Part shown: positions 7,620 to 15,582 of the stretch, piece after piece
Layout of the letters: each line of letters starts with the position of its first letter
How positions within the stretch are numbered: the first letter of the stretch is position 1
From: an uncultured Clostridia bacterium
Lineage (GTDB): Bacteria; Bacillota; Clostridia; Christensenellales; Borkfalkiaceae
NCBI GenBank assembly: GCA_944368925.1
Contig: CALVXG010000021.1
Span: forward strand, 1 to 34,071
Length of the DNA: 34,071 bases
Direction of reading: 5' to 3'
Position numbers and translations under genes: made by a program
The notes under the pieces: generated by a model
Database searches by the model: none
What the model saw: only the letters and a program-made list of their open reading frames with translations
What the model was told of the DNA's origin: nothing

Positions 7620-9233
7620 TCATATGCTCGACGACATGAATATTTCAAAATCTTCGTCCGACTGCAGCTGCGCGTTGCCGCAATAAAACCTTACGTTCAC
7701 GCTGCGCCCGCCATGCGAATTCGTAAACCCGTAAGCGAGGGATATGTGCTCCGATTCCCCCACGCCGAGAAAACAATCGTACTCGAACGCGGTTTCACTC
7801 GCCTCCGAAACCGCCGCGCTGCCGGACAGCACCTTCCTGTCCGTGATCTGAAAACCGCTCTCCGAACCCGTTCCCGGCCCGCTGCACGTCAGATTCAGGT
7901 ACGGGATCGTGCGCCCCGAACACGCGGACTGCTTTTCCAGATCGAACTCCACGATCAGATAATACGTCTCTCCCGCTGAAAGCTCCGATTCGTCCGTCTC
8001 TTCGCCCGAAAACACGTCGCCCTTCACGATCCGATAGGAAAGATCCTTCACGTTCAGCACGGGATAAAAAACCCAGTCCACCGCGCAGTATTCGTCGCGC
8101 AGCATCCACGCGTTCTCCGAAGGAGATCCCCCCACCAGCCCCACGTCCTTCGACGTGAGCACCGTCCAGCCGAGAGAATTTTCAAAGGTCACAGACCTAA
8201 GAGACGCACACGATTCGAAGGCCCTGTTCCCGATCTTCTGCAGGTTCGCGGGAAGGGTGAGAGCCGTGATCGGCGTGCTGCGGAAAGCGGAGCTCTGGAT
8301 CTCCTGCAGCCTCTTGCCGAACTGAACGTCGCTCACGCCGCTCCCCGCAAACGCGCGGCTTTCGATCGTGAGCACGAAATCGCTCATCTGCACCGACGCG
8401 ATCTCCGCGCCCGCAAAACGCGCCCGACCCGATCGCGATCACGCGCAGTCCCTCGTAACGGTTGGGCACGATCACCGTGCCCGTGTTGCGGCTGATCCCC
8501 GACACCTCGCAGGTCTGCCGCTCTTCGTCGACCGCAAACGTGAGCCCGCTCACGTTCTCTTCCGCAAAATACGCGCCGCGGAACGTCTCCCCCTGCACGG
8601 AGACTGCGTCGCTGAATATGTAAAAATCAATGTCGATCAGACACGTTTCCAAAGCTTCGAAACTCAATACCGTCCGCACCTTTTTCGTGCCCGTTTCGGG
8701 CGCCGTGTACGAAAAATCGAACATCTTTCCGCCCTCGTAGTCTTCCGCCGACTGTTTGCCCGTGTTCGCCTGCTCGATCTTCGCGTTTTGCCAAGCACCG
8801 CCGTAAAGATAGATCCCGCATATACCTCGCCGCCCTGCAAGACGTCTTTCGTTGCCGCGATGACAAAATCTACCACGACGTAATTCTTCCCCGTCCGCAT
8901 TTCCGTCAGGGACGCAAGATCCGTCGTCTCCGTAAGCCCGCCGCCCGCGTAGGCCTCCTCGTTCACCAGTCCGTACGAAAGTTCTTCGATCTGCACCTTC
9001 TCCACGTCCGAAGACGCTTCCTGCGGCGAAAGCACGCTCGCCGATATCCATTGGTTTCGGTCTTCTCCCTTGCGGTAATCGTCGCTGTATATGTTCGCTT
9101 CCACGCACAGCATCCCTTCCTGCTGCGTCACAAACCCGATCGCCACGTACGCACGGATATCTCCCCAGGTATCGTCGATCTCCAGCGTACAGGTGGACGG
9201 ATCAAAAGTCGCGCTGACCCCGTCGCACGCAAA
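7620..9233 (-). pseudogene. BspA-like (LRR_5) surface protein, 5' end missing and two frameshifts
   Basis: Coding is clear but falls in three phases. After the junction at about 9233 the frame reads beta-rich sequence to about 8817; adding one G to GGG (8815-8817 as CCC on the plus strand) gives VYAG-IYLYGGAW and a second stretch to about 8412; removing one G from GGG (8410-8412) gives AFCG-AEIASV and a third stretch to the stop at 7620. The middle and end carry BspA-type leucine-rich repeats (IGSGAFCG, IESRAFAGSGVSDVQF, IQSSAFRSTPITALTLP, IGNRAFESCASLRSVTF). On each side are related beta modules (IEELSYGLVNEE near 8960 and VKDLSYRIVKGD near 8040). No start codon or signal sequence of its own remains; the upstream sequence is amidohydrolase. 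LRR_5 proteins are usually surface-exposed. It ends 26 nt before the zinc-ribbon gene. Confidence 0.75.
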
Positions 9234-10281
9234 CCCGCCGAACGCCAGAATTTTATTCAGCGGCACCAGATCCAGCCATTCGTTCAGCGATCGGATGAGC
9301 ATCTGCGGCGAAACAATGTGGCTCCAACACAGATCCAAATACGCATTGGGGAAATTCTTCCCCAAAAAGGCGCATTCTCCCGTAAACGGCATGCCCATAT
9401 GATAAATATCAAAGCGGATGTCCGGGTTCTCCTGCACGACGGAAAACAGCAGGCAGGGACTTTTTCGGTTGATATTGTCCCATACCCCCGTATGCACCGC
9501 CGCCACAAGCCCCAGTTCACGCGCATACGGAAGCGTTTTGCGGTAGACAAAACTCTGCAATACCTCGCTGTCAACCGCTTCCCCGCGCTTCAGCGCCTCA
9601 AACTGCCGTTTGGCCGTGCCGTAGTCTTCACCGTGCAAAAAACAGCTCGCATCATACTTGACCAGCTTCGCACCGTATTCCTTTCCCTCCGCCATGCGGC
9701 GGCGCAAAAGTTCGATGTGATCTTCCAGCGTCGGGTTCGCTTTCTGCGACAAAAGTTCCTTCACGTCCTCCACGACACCGTTTTTCAGCATGTCCGCATG
9801 CGGAATAAAATACGAGTCTTCCGCAGAATACGCATGATAGTTCCCCGCCTGGTTGAGTATATACTCGATATGGCACTCTCCCTGCAAAACCTGTTTATAA
9901 TGTTCGGGCGTGCGCAACCCGTTCAGCCGCTCCCCGATCTCCGTATAATTCTCGTCCGTGATATCGTCGATCCCGAAACTTTCCCGCAAAACGCGCCGTA
10001 CGTGCGCACCGTATCCGCCGTACTTGACCTGCGGCCAGAACTTGCGGAATTCGGCATAACATTCCCGCTCCTCCCGCTCGTCCAGCACGTTCTTCCACAT
10101 GAATGCGGGCGACATCCCCGCACTCACAAGATCGAACTGCGCGTACGGGATCATCAGATTGAAAAAAAGTATATCGCATCGAACAGTGATACTCGGGCGG
10201 CAGTAAATGCTCGTGCGTGTCGATCACGGGTATGTCCCGCAATCCGTCCAGGATCTTTTCCGCCGTGTCGCGCAAACTCAT
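9234..10281 (-). pseudogene. Amidohydrolase-family protein B, truncated and frameshifted
   Basis: A paralogue of the gene upstream. From ATG 10281 it reads MSLRDTAEKILDGLRDIPVI and the metal-binding DTHEH, then loses phase in a run of seven T (A at 10162-10168 on the plus strand). With six T the reading continues FFNLMIPYAQFDLVSAG and stays open. Later blocks match gene A: AAVHTGVW, IYHMGMPF, PNAYLDLCWSHI and NKILAFGG. Gene A continues FGGD plus about 55 residues; here FGG is followed by unrelated sequence (FACDGVSATF), so the conserved Asp and the last part of the TIM barrel are missing. It is probably inactive. Start: its ATG overlaps the stop of gene A as ATGA, which argues for coupled translation in the intact ancestor. 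Confidence 0.8.
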
Positions 10282-11555
10282 GCCTTCACCTCATAGATTT
10301 TCATAGGGTTTTCATGCAGCCACGCCCGACAGATCTCCTCCGCTTCGGCAGCAGTCAGCTCCCCTTCCCCGATCAGCCCGGAAAACGCCTGCACCATATT
10401 CTCTAGACTGATTTCCAGATTCCCCACACTATTCACGGGCGTGCATACGTCCCCGCCGAACGCCACGATCTTGTTCGTCGGCAAAAGCTCGATCACCTTT
10501 TTGATCGTACGTACCGTTTCGCGGCGGTCAAGAATATGCAGCCACGCAAAATCCAGATATACGTTCGGGTAATATTTGCTCAAAAGCAAACTCTCCGCCG
10601 TAAACGGATAACCCAGATGCAGCAACACGATCTTCTGATCGGCATGCGCGTCGATAAACTTCCTCAGATATTTCGCGTGGCACGCCTCGGGATCGTTACG
10701 GTTCCAGGCATGTATCCCCGTATGAAAAATAATGTTCATGCCCGCCTTCCGCGCTTGCCCGGCACATTCCCAAATCACAAAATTGTCCAGATCTTTCAGA
10801 CCTGCCATCGGAAGATTCCGATTGTTCTGCCCGTAGAGCCGTACCTCCGAAAATTCCCCTCTTTGCACGCGCAAAAGCTGTTCTTCCGCCCGATCCGTAT
10901 CCGGTACGTCGTAATCGAGCGTCCTGTTGTACGCCGAACCGATCTTGATGTTTTTCAGACCGCACTTCCGGTAAACGGCAAACATCGCCCCGATGGCCCT
11001 CTTCAACCCGTCAAGCCCGGTTACCTTCTCGCCGCTCTCCTTCTCCAGAATGCGGATCTCTTCCTCCGACTTCGGCGCCATGTACGAAACCGTCGGCACC
11101 GGCACCAGCACTTTGCTGTCCGAAAAATATTCGATCCCGTAGTACCCCACAAACGTCATCGCCCTGCGTATGTTGTGCTCACGGAAAAGCGCTTCCGTGT
11201 CCACCCCCTTTTTCAAAAGCTCGTTCACTCTCTCACACTCGGAAAGGGTAAATTCTTTCATGCCGCAGCATTCCTTCAATCCCCGCAGCATGCTCTTGAA
11301 ATAGGTCGTATTCTGTATGTACGGTATGTATTTTCCGATGAGCGCAAACCGCTCCCCGAACGGTTTGCGCTTGTCGTTCGCCTCCTGCCAGACCTTCTCG
11401 CTCAGCCCGCAGGACATCAGATTGTCACACACGTACGGCGTCATAAAATCGATCACGTCCGTCTCTTTTTTCAGCATATCCCGCTCATGCAGCAAATGCT
11501 CATGACTGTCAAACACAGGCATTTCTTTCAGCTTTTTCAAAAGTTCTTCCCTCAT
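10278..11555 (-). CDS. Amidohydrolase-family protein A (COG2159-like)
   Basis: A 425-residue TIM-barrel metal-dependent hydrolase of the amidohydrolase_2 superfamily. Visible metal and active-site blocks: FDSHEHL near the N-terminus (HxH), IIFHTGIHAW (His after strand 5), VLLHLGYPF (His after strand 6), PNVYLDFAWLHI and FGGD with the conserved Asp after strand 8. The pattern is reminiscent of uronate-isomerase-like and decarboxylase-like members; the reaction cannot be assigned. There is no signal peptide, so it is cytoplasmic. Start ATG 11555 has AGAGG 7 nt upstream. It is the first gene of a minus-strand unit driven by the promoter at 11585-11613, is divergent from the AraC regulator, and is followed by paralogue B with a 4-nt overlap. 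Two such enzymes beside one regulator suggest a small catabolic pathway for a sugar acid or related compound. Confidence 0.88.
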   Translation of the reverse strand: MREELLKKLKEMPVFDSHEHLLHERDMLKKETDVIDFMTPYVCDNLMSCGLSEKVWQEANDKRKPFGERFALIGKYIPYIQNTTYFKSMLRGLKECCGMKEFTLSECERVNELLKKGVDTEALFREHNIRRAMTFVGYYGIEYFSDSKVLVPVPTVSYMAPKSEEEIRILEKESGEKVTGLDGLKRAIGAMFAVYRKCGLKNIKIGSAYNRTLDYDVPDTDRAEEQLLRVQRGEFSEVRLYGQNNRNLPMAGLKDLDNFVIWECAGQARKAGMNIIFHTGIHAWNRNDPEACHAKYLRKFIDAHADQKIVLLHLGYPFTAESLLLSKYYPNVYLDFAWLHILDRRETVRTIKKVIELLPTNKIVAFGGDVCTPVNSVGNLEISLENMVQAFSGLIGEGELTAAEAEEICRAWLHENPMKIYEVKA

Positions 11556-11584
11556 AGTCCGACCTCTCCCGCTTGATTAATAAA

Positions 11585-11613
11585 ATTATAGCATATCTTG
11601 ACAAAAATGTGGA
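11585..11613 (-). promoter_or_regulatory. Promoter of the amidohydrolase unit
   Basis: On the minus strand TATAAT (11585-11590) is preceded, 17 nt upstream, by TCCACA (11608-11613, 4 of 6 matches). The predicted start near 11578 leaves a leader of about 22 nt. The element interleaves with the plus-strand promoter at 11598-11627, and its -10 lies in one arm of a 10-bp inverted repeat. The weak -35 fits an activator-dependent promoter. Confidence 0.65.
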
Positions 11614-11627
11614 AACAATGCTATAAT
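11598..11627 (+). promoter_or_regulatory. Consensus promoter of the AraC regulator at 11681
   Basis: TTGACA (11598-11603) and TATAAT (11622-11627) are separated by 18 nt. Predicted start near 11634, about 47 nt before the ATG. It overlaps the divergent promoter, so polymerase should not occupy both at once; the regulator probably also controls itself. Confidence 0.85.
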
Positions 11628-11680
11628 ATTTTCGCAAGAATGGAATCTATTCTGAACAAAAAATAAGCGAGGATGCCTTT

Positions 11681-12598
11681 ATGAATTTTTTTGAAGTGCT
11701 CGATTCCAATGCGTTTACCCTTGTCCCCGTCGAATTTTACTTTAAATCGTTCGACGAAACTTTCAGCATGCCGATGCATTCTCACGCAAATTTTGAATTT
11801 ATGTACGCCGAATCGGGCAACTTTACGGTGAGCGTCTTCGAAAACGGAGAACAGCAGGACTACGAAGTCTTTGAAGGCGGATTCATCTTCATCCACACCC
11901 AACTGCCTCATAAACTGGTGATTTCAAAACCCGTAAAAATCTGCAACCTCGAACTGGCTCAGGCCGCCCTCCCCCCCGACTGCAAAATTCAGATCTGCCC
12001 CATTCTCAACTCGTTCGAAATTTTTCGGCAAATGAAAAAAAACGCCCAGAACGTTCTCGTCCTGAACGATACGGAAAATCTGCTGCAATCTATGCTGAAA
12101 ATTCACCAGATCCTGAAAGTACGCCTATATCCCGAAGCGCATTTCTTCCAGCTGCAGGCACTCCTTTTAAGCCTTTTTATCGACATCGGAAAATGCTATT
12201 ACAATTCAAAATACAACGTTGATGACCTGTACGTTTCCAAAATTCTGCGCATCATCAATAAAAATCTAGCGGCAGACCTCTCCGCTAAAACGATCGCTTC
12301 CAAACTGAAAATTTCGGAAAGCTACCTCTTCCGCCTGTTCAAAAATAAAATCCACTGCACGCTCACTTACTACGTGAACCAGATCCGCGTGGAAAAAGCA
12401 AAACAGCTGCTGGCAAAAACCGACCACCCGATCGTCAATATCGGCGCGGAAGTCGGCTACAACACCCGCCAATATTTCTGCAAAGTTTTTTCCTCCTTTA
12501 CGGGCCTTTCTCCGATGCAGTTCCGCAAAAAGTTGAAAAAATCTGAATACACGATGGCTATACAGGGAAAAACGCAGACCTTCTGGGACGATCTGTGA
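11681..12598 (+). CDS. AraC-family transcriptional regulator
   Basis: A 305-residue regulator with an N-terminal cupin domain (MPMHSHANFEFMYAESGNFT, then GGFIFIHTQLPHKL) that probably senses a small molecule, a middle helical segment, and a C-terminal double HTH (AKTIASKLKISESYLFRLFK, then VGYNTRQYFCKVFSSFTGLSPMQFRK). Start ATG 11681 has GAGG about 8 nt upstream. It is divergent from the amidohydrolase genes, the usual arrangement for a local regulator of that unit. It ends 53 nt before a bidirectional terminator. Effector unknown. Confidence 0.93.
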   Translation: MNFFEVLDSNAFTLVPVEFYFKSFDETFSMPMHSHANFEFMYAESGNFTVSVFENGEQQDYEVFEGGFIFIHTQLPHKLVISKPVKICNLELAQAALPPDCKIQICPILNSFEIFRQMKKNAQNVLVLNDTENLLQSMLKIHQILKVRLYPEAHFFQLQALLLSLFIDIGKCYYNSKYNVDDLYVSKILRIINKNLAADLSAKTIASKLKISESYLFRLFKNKIHCTLTYYVNQIRVEKAKQLLAKTDHPIVNIGAEVGYNTRQYFCKVFSSFTGLSPMQFRKKLKKSEYTMAIQGKTQTFWDDL

Positions 12599-12651
12599 CC
12601 TCTCTCTTCGCCGATGCTTCGCCTGCTTCATATTCAGATCTCTGTTTTATC

Positions 12652-12686
12652 AAAAAGATCCCGACGAGAATCGTCGGGATCTTTTT
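12652..12686. terminator. Bidirectional rho-independent terminator
   Basis: A perfect 11-bp stem (12657-12667 with 12671-12681) closes a 3-nt GAA loop and is flanked by five A on the left and five T on the right, so it works on both strands. It ends the AraC transcript from the left. Confidence 0.92.
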
Positions 12687-12713
12687 GTAACAAAGGTTCG
12701 ATTTTATTACGGT

Positions 12714-12806
12714 ATGGTGGACAGAAACCATACAAATCCGAACCCCTTTTACAGTTTTTCGGAAAAATGGTTCTGCGCCATCGTTGATCTGCCTGAAAAA
12801 CTGTAA
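12714..12806 (+). other. 30-codon open frame, conserved with the element 3' of fic
   Basis: ATG to TAA, 30 codons, ending SEKWFCAIVDLPEKL. The same C-terminus (SEKWFCAVVDLPEKL, stop at 32201-32203) occurs next to the fic gene. Within the shared last 45 nt the two copies differ at four positions; in this frame three changes are silent and one is Ile/Val. That is what a conserved peptide would show, but the sample is tiny, there is no good ribosome-binding site, and the segment also folds as an inverted repeat. Treat it as a conserved tail of a repeat element rather than a proven gene. Confidence 0.35.
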
Positions 12807-12812
12807 AGGCGC

Positions 12813-12936
12813 TCATTCTTCGTCGATTTCGGTTGTCAGAGCATTCTTTATGAAAAAAGATATCCCTCCCTTCTACGGGGCTCTTTTTTATTGCCGCAAG
12901 AACTCTCTTGTTGATTTTGTTCCGATCGGTACAGTT
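12813..12936 (-). pseudogene. Remnant of a fic gene 3' end
   Basis: The minus strand matches the last ~60 codons of the fic gene at 32210-33094: conserved pieces read [10 protein letters not shown]-like, AAIKKSPVEGRDIF and [12 protein letters not shown]. Compared with the intact gene it has lost 57 nt (19 codons) between CGAT repeats (32221 and 32278 in the intact copy), has a frame break after GRDIF and an internal stop. Similarity stops near 12936. Together with 12735-12806 it is a decayed second copy of the fic tail plus downstream element. Confidence 0.8.
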
Positions 12937-12974
12937 TTTTTAAAAGGCGTGTTCATAAAATAATTTCCAAGCCA

Positions 12975-13020
12975 AGGCGGGGCGCGGCTTTATTTTGCAA
13001 AACAAAGCCGCGCCTCGCCT
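12975..13020 (-). terminator. Hairpin ending the glycan operon
   Basis: A GC-rich stem of about 17 bp with one mismatch (12975-12991 with 13004-13020) starts 12 nt after the last stop codon (13032) of the minus-strand operon. The U-tract on that side is weak (TTGGCTTGGAAATTATTTT), so it may act as a processing or partial stop rather than a strong terminator. Confidence 0.6.
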
Positions 13021-13031
13021 TTTCCTGCCTG

Positions 13032-14150
13032 TCAGGTTTCCGTCTCTTCAAGAAATCTGCCCGTATAACCGTGCTCCGAAGCGTATTTACAGCATTCCAA
13101 GACGATCTCGCGAAACTTCGGAATATAATGGCTGTATTCGGGATAAAAGTACTGCTCATGAATCATAAATTCGAGGAACCCGCCACGATGCGCATCCTGC
13201 GCCGCTTTTTCAAGCTCCGCAACATTGGCCTTCGGCTGCGTCGCCAGATTCACTATGCGATCGATTTTCGCATACGTAACGTCGAAATCGCGGTCATACC
13301 AAAAGTCGCGCGCGCCGATATGCGCCACAAATTCCGTCGGGTAACAGTAAGATACGTGTGGCCGCCCTTCCCCATCGATATCGAAACACCCCGCAAGATA
13401 CCGATAGCCGATCTGTCTGAGCGCGGCCACTCCTTGCGGCGTCAGGCCGCCGAAATGGATCGTAGTCTCGTGCGCCAACGTCCTTTCCCCCGCAAAACGC
13501 ACGATCTCCTGATGCACGGCCAGACAGTCGGATGCAACGGTCTCTGCATCTGCGTCCCGATACGGAAAACTCGGATACTCTTTTCGGGAATGGAAAGACA
13601 GATTCAGCCAATCCGCGTTTTCTTCCCACTCTTTCCGGAATGTATCCGGCATCATAGTCAGATTAAAATACGGTGGATCGGGCGTGAATCCCTTAAGGTC
13701 CTTCGTTTCGTAAAAGAGGTTCAGATGTACCTTTGCACCGTACTTTTCATGCGCCTCACGATACAAGGCAAGATACGGATTTTCAAATACGGAGTGATAT
13801 TCGCGTGCATGCTCTGCGATATCTTTCAAAAACAGGATGTTGTCGTCGGAAGATAATCTGTACCCCTTTTCCGCATGCCGCAAACGCTGCACCGAAATTT
13901 TCGCCGTATTTCCGCTGCCGCTGACCGCCTCCAGAACCGTCTCACCGAAACAAAGAGGAATTTCCGCAATAAATTCCTCCCCGTTTTTTTTCGCAGAAAT
14001 CCCGTTAACGGTCATCTTTTCCGCATTGCTTTTCACCCTGACGGGAACAAGCAGCTTGTCCTCACTAATCTTTCCGTCGGCCGAATTCAGACAGTCGCCG
14101 TCAAGGGGAAACAAAAACGTAATTTCTCCTCTGCCGAAATAATCTCTCAT
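13032..14150 (-). CDS. Polysaccharide-deacetylase-like (NodB-type fold) protein
   Basis: A 372-residue cytoplasmic protein (no signal peptide). Residues 1-90 are a beta-sandwich-like N-terminal region; the rest resembles NodB/polysaccharide-deacetylase barrels as seen in uncharacterised Firmicutes proteins: YGAKVHLNLFYE, WLNLSFHSRKEYP, LAHETTIHFGG, IGYRYLAGCF and FMIHEQYFYPEYSHYIPKF. Histidines and acidic residues at these places could bind a metal, but I cannot line up the classical DD/HxxxH triad with certainty. Start ATG 14150 has GGAGG 7 nt upstream. Last gene of the glycan operon, 63 nt after the SGNH esterase gene and followed by a hairpin. A role in deacetylating or opening an imported sugar is inference. 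Confidence 0.65.
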   Translation of the reverse strand: MRDYFGRGEITFLFPLDGDCLNSADGKISEDKLLVPVRVKSNAEKMTVNGISAKKNGEEFIAEIPLCFGETVLEAVSGSGNTAKISVQRLRHAEKGYRLSSDDNILFLKDIAEHAREYHSVFENPYLALYREAHEKYGAKVHLNLFYETKDLKGFTPDPPYFNLTMMPDTFRKEWEENADWLNLSFHSRKEYPSFPYRDADAETVASDCLAVHQEIVRFAGERTLAHETTIHFGGLTPQGVAALRQIGYRYLAGCFDIDGEGRPHVSYCYPTEFVAHIGARDFWYDRDFDVTYAKIDRIVNLATQPKANVAELEKAAQDAHRGGFLEFMIHEQYFYPEYSHYIPKFREIVLECCKYASEHGYTGRFLEETET

Positions 14151-14213
14151 CGCTTTTCCTCCGCTTTACAAGCGCACGTAAAATCCGACCCTCTTTCGCG
14201 GCACGAAGTCAGT

Positions 14214-15542
14214 TTAAGCAGCCAGCCCTTCCAGATAATCGGCCAATACCTTTGCCGCTGCGCGGTTGTCCTCGACGCGCGGATGATTCGCCGCAGATTT
14301 CGGAAGTTGCAGCACGGTCACGTTTCCGTCCGAAAACTCTGCCGCCACACTTTCCAGCGCGGCCATATTTTCCGTGATCATCATTCCGCCCGCAAGCACG
14401 ATCTTCGTATCGCTGCCGTACACTTTTCGCAATTCTTGGCAAAAAACCTTCATTTCCTGCTTATAGCGCGCCTCGTCCTTATCGTACCAGTAATCGTTCG
14501 TTCCGATGTTGACGATGACGATGTCGGGAATGTACCGACTGAAATCCCATTCCGGATTTCCCGCCCCCGTCGCAAGAAAATCATTTTCCGAAAGGTATGT
14601 TTTGTTCCAATTGTCTTTCATTACGAACGGGCGCCCCCACGCCGAATAAATGCCGATCCCCGTGCGTGCCATCACGTTCAGCTCCGCATTCAGTTCGTTT
14701 GCGGCAAGCCAGGCATACGTCATGCACCCGTTTTGGATTTTATCGGCAGAATCGTCCGGTTCCTGCGGCGTGGTGCGCATGTTCTTATGCCCCGCCGTGA
14801 TCGAATCGCCGTAAACTTCCAGTTTGAGAGCCCCGTACTTCGGACGGTCAAGAAAATACCCGTCCGTTTCCAGCGAAACAAACCCCAGTGAGGTCGTATA
14901 TGCTTCGGTGATCTTGCATACACGGATCGTGTGTTCCCCTCTTTCCAGGTCTTCGGCAAGCACATATGTCTGCGTCGATTTGTTCCTGGTTAAATCCAGG
15001 ACATGCTCCGCAGGCGAGGCTTCCCCGTCTGTAAGCACGCAGATCTGCGGCGTCTTATCCCCCGCCGAGACAATGCGCGCGATAAACCTCGTTCCGTAAA
15101 AATGCGCTTCGAATCCGCTCGCCGTATTGTAGCAATTTACCGCGCCCGCCGCCGTAAAAGTGCGTCCCAACCATTTTATCTCCGCCTCGGTACCGTCGAG
15201 CGTTTCATAGCGCGAAGGGTTCACAAAAACCGTGCACGTCGCAAAAATTTTTTCGTTCGCATCGTTTCGGGCGACGGCATTGGCCGTGATCGTCGCACTG
15301 CCCGGGGCGATCCCGCTGATCTTTCCGCTTTCCGTTATGGCGGCAACGTCCGGATCGGAAGAGACGTACGTCACGTTTTCGGCATTCGTAAGGGTGACAT
15401 CCGCATAGACGCTCGACCCTACCCCAACGACGTATTCGGCTTTCCCGAACGCAACCGCCGCCTTTTCCGTCTCTCCGGGATTGCCTGCACAGCCCGTCAG
15501 AAACAGTATCGCAATGAGTACCATCGCTATCCGCTTTATCAT
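14214..15542 (-). CDS. SGNH-hydrolase lipoprotein, CE2-like carbohydrate esterase
   Basis: A 442-residue lipoprotein (lipobox LFLTGC, Cys 18) predicted to remove acetyl groups from glycans at the cell surface. After the lipobox comes a Big_2 Ig-like domain (YVSSDPDVAAITESGKISGI, ending GSATITA), then a jelly-roll-like region (about 110-235) as in family CE2, then the SGNH domain: block I YGDSITAG with the nucleophile Ser (about 247), block III NIGTNDYW (about 347), and the C-terminal NHP histidine (about 420). Start: ATG 15542 has AGGGAGG 8 nt upstream; the in-frame ATG 15563 has none and would lengthen the signal peptide. Gap to the preceding gene 40 nt. The Big_2 domain probably acts as a spacer off the membrane. 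Confidence 0.88.
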   Translation of the reverse strand: MIKRIAMVLIAILFLTGCAGNPGETEKAAVAFGKAEYVVGVGSSVYADVTLTNAENVTYVSSDPDVAAITESGKISGIAPGSATITANAVARNDANEKIFATCTVFVNPSRYETLDGTEAEIKWLGRTFTAAGAVNCYNTASGFEAHFYGTRFIARIVSAGDKTPQICVLTDGEASPAEHVLDLTRNKSTQTYVLAEDLERGEHTIRVCKITEAYTTSLGFVSLETDGYFLDRPKYGALKLEVYGDSITAGHKNMRTTPQEPDDSADKIQNGCMTYAWLAANELNAELNVMARTGIGIYSAWGRPFVMKDNWNKTYLSENDFLATGAGNPEWDFSRYIPDIVIVNIGTNDYWYDKDEARYKQEMKVFCQELRKVYGSDTKIVLAGGMMITENMAALESVAAEFSDGNVTVLQLPKSAANHPRVEDNRAAAKVLADYLEGLAA

Positions 15543-15582
15543 ATTCCGAACCTCCCTCTTCATACCCTGTCCGCAAAAACAC

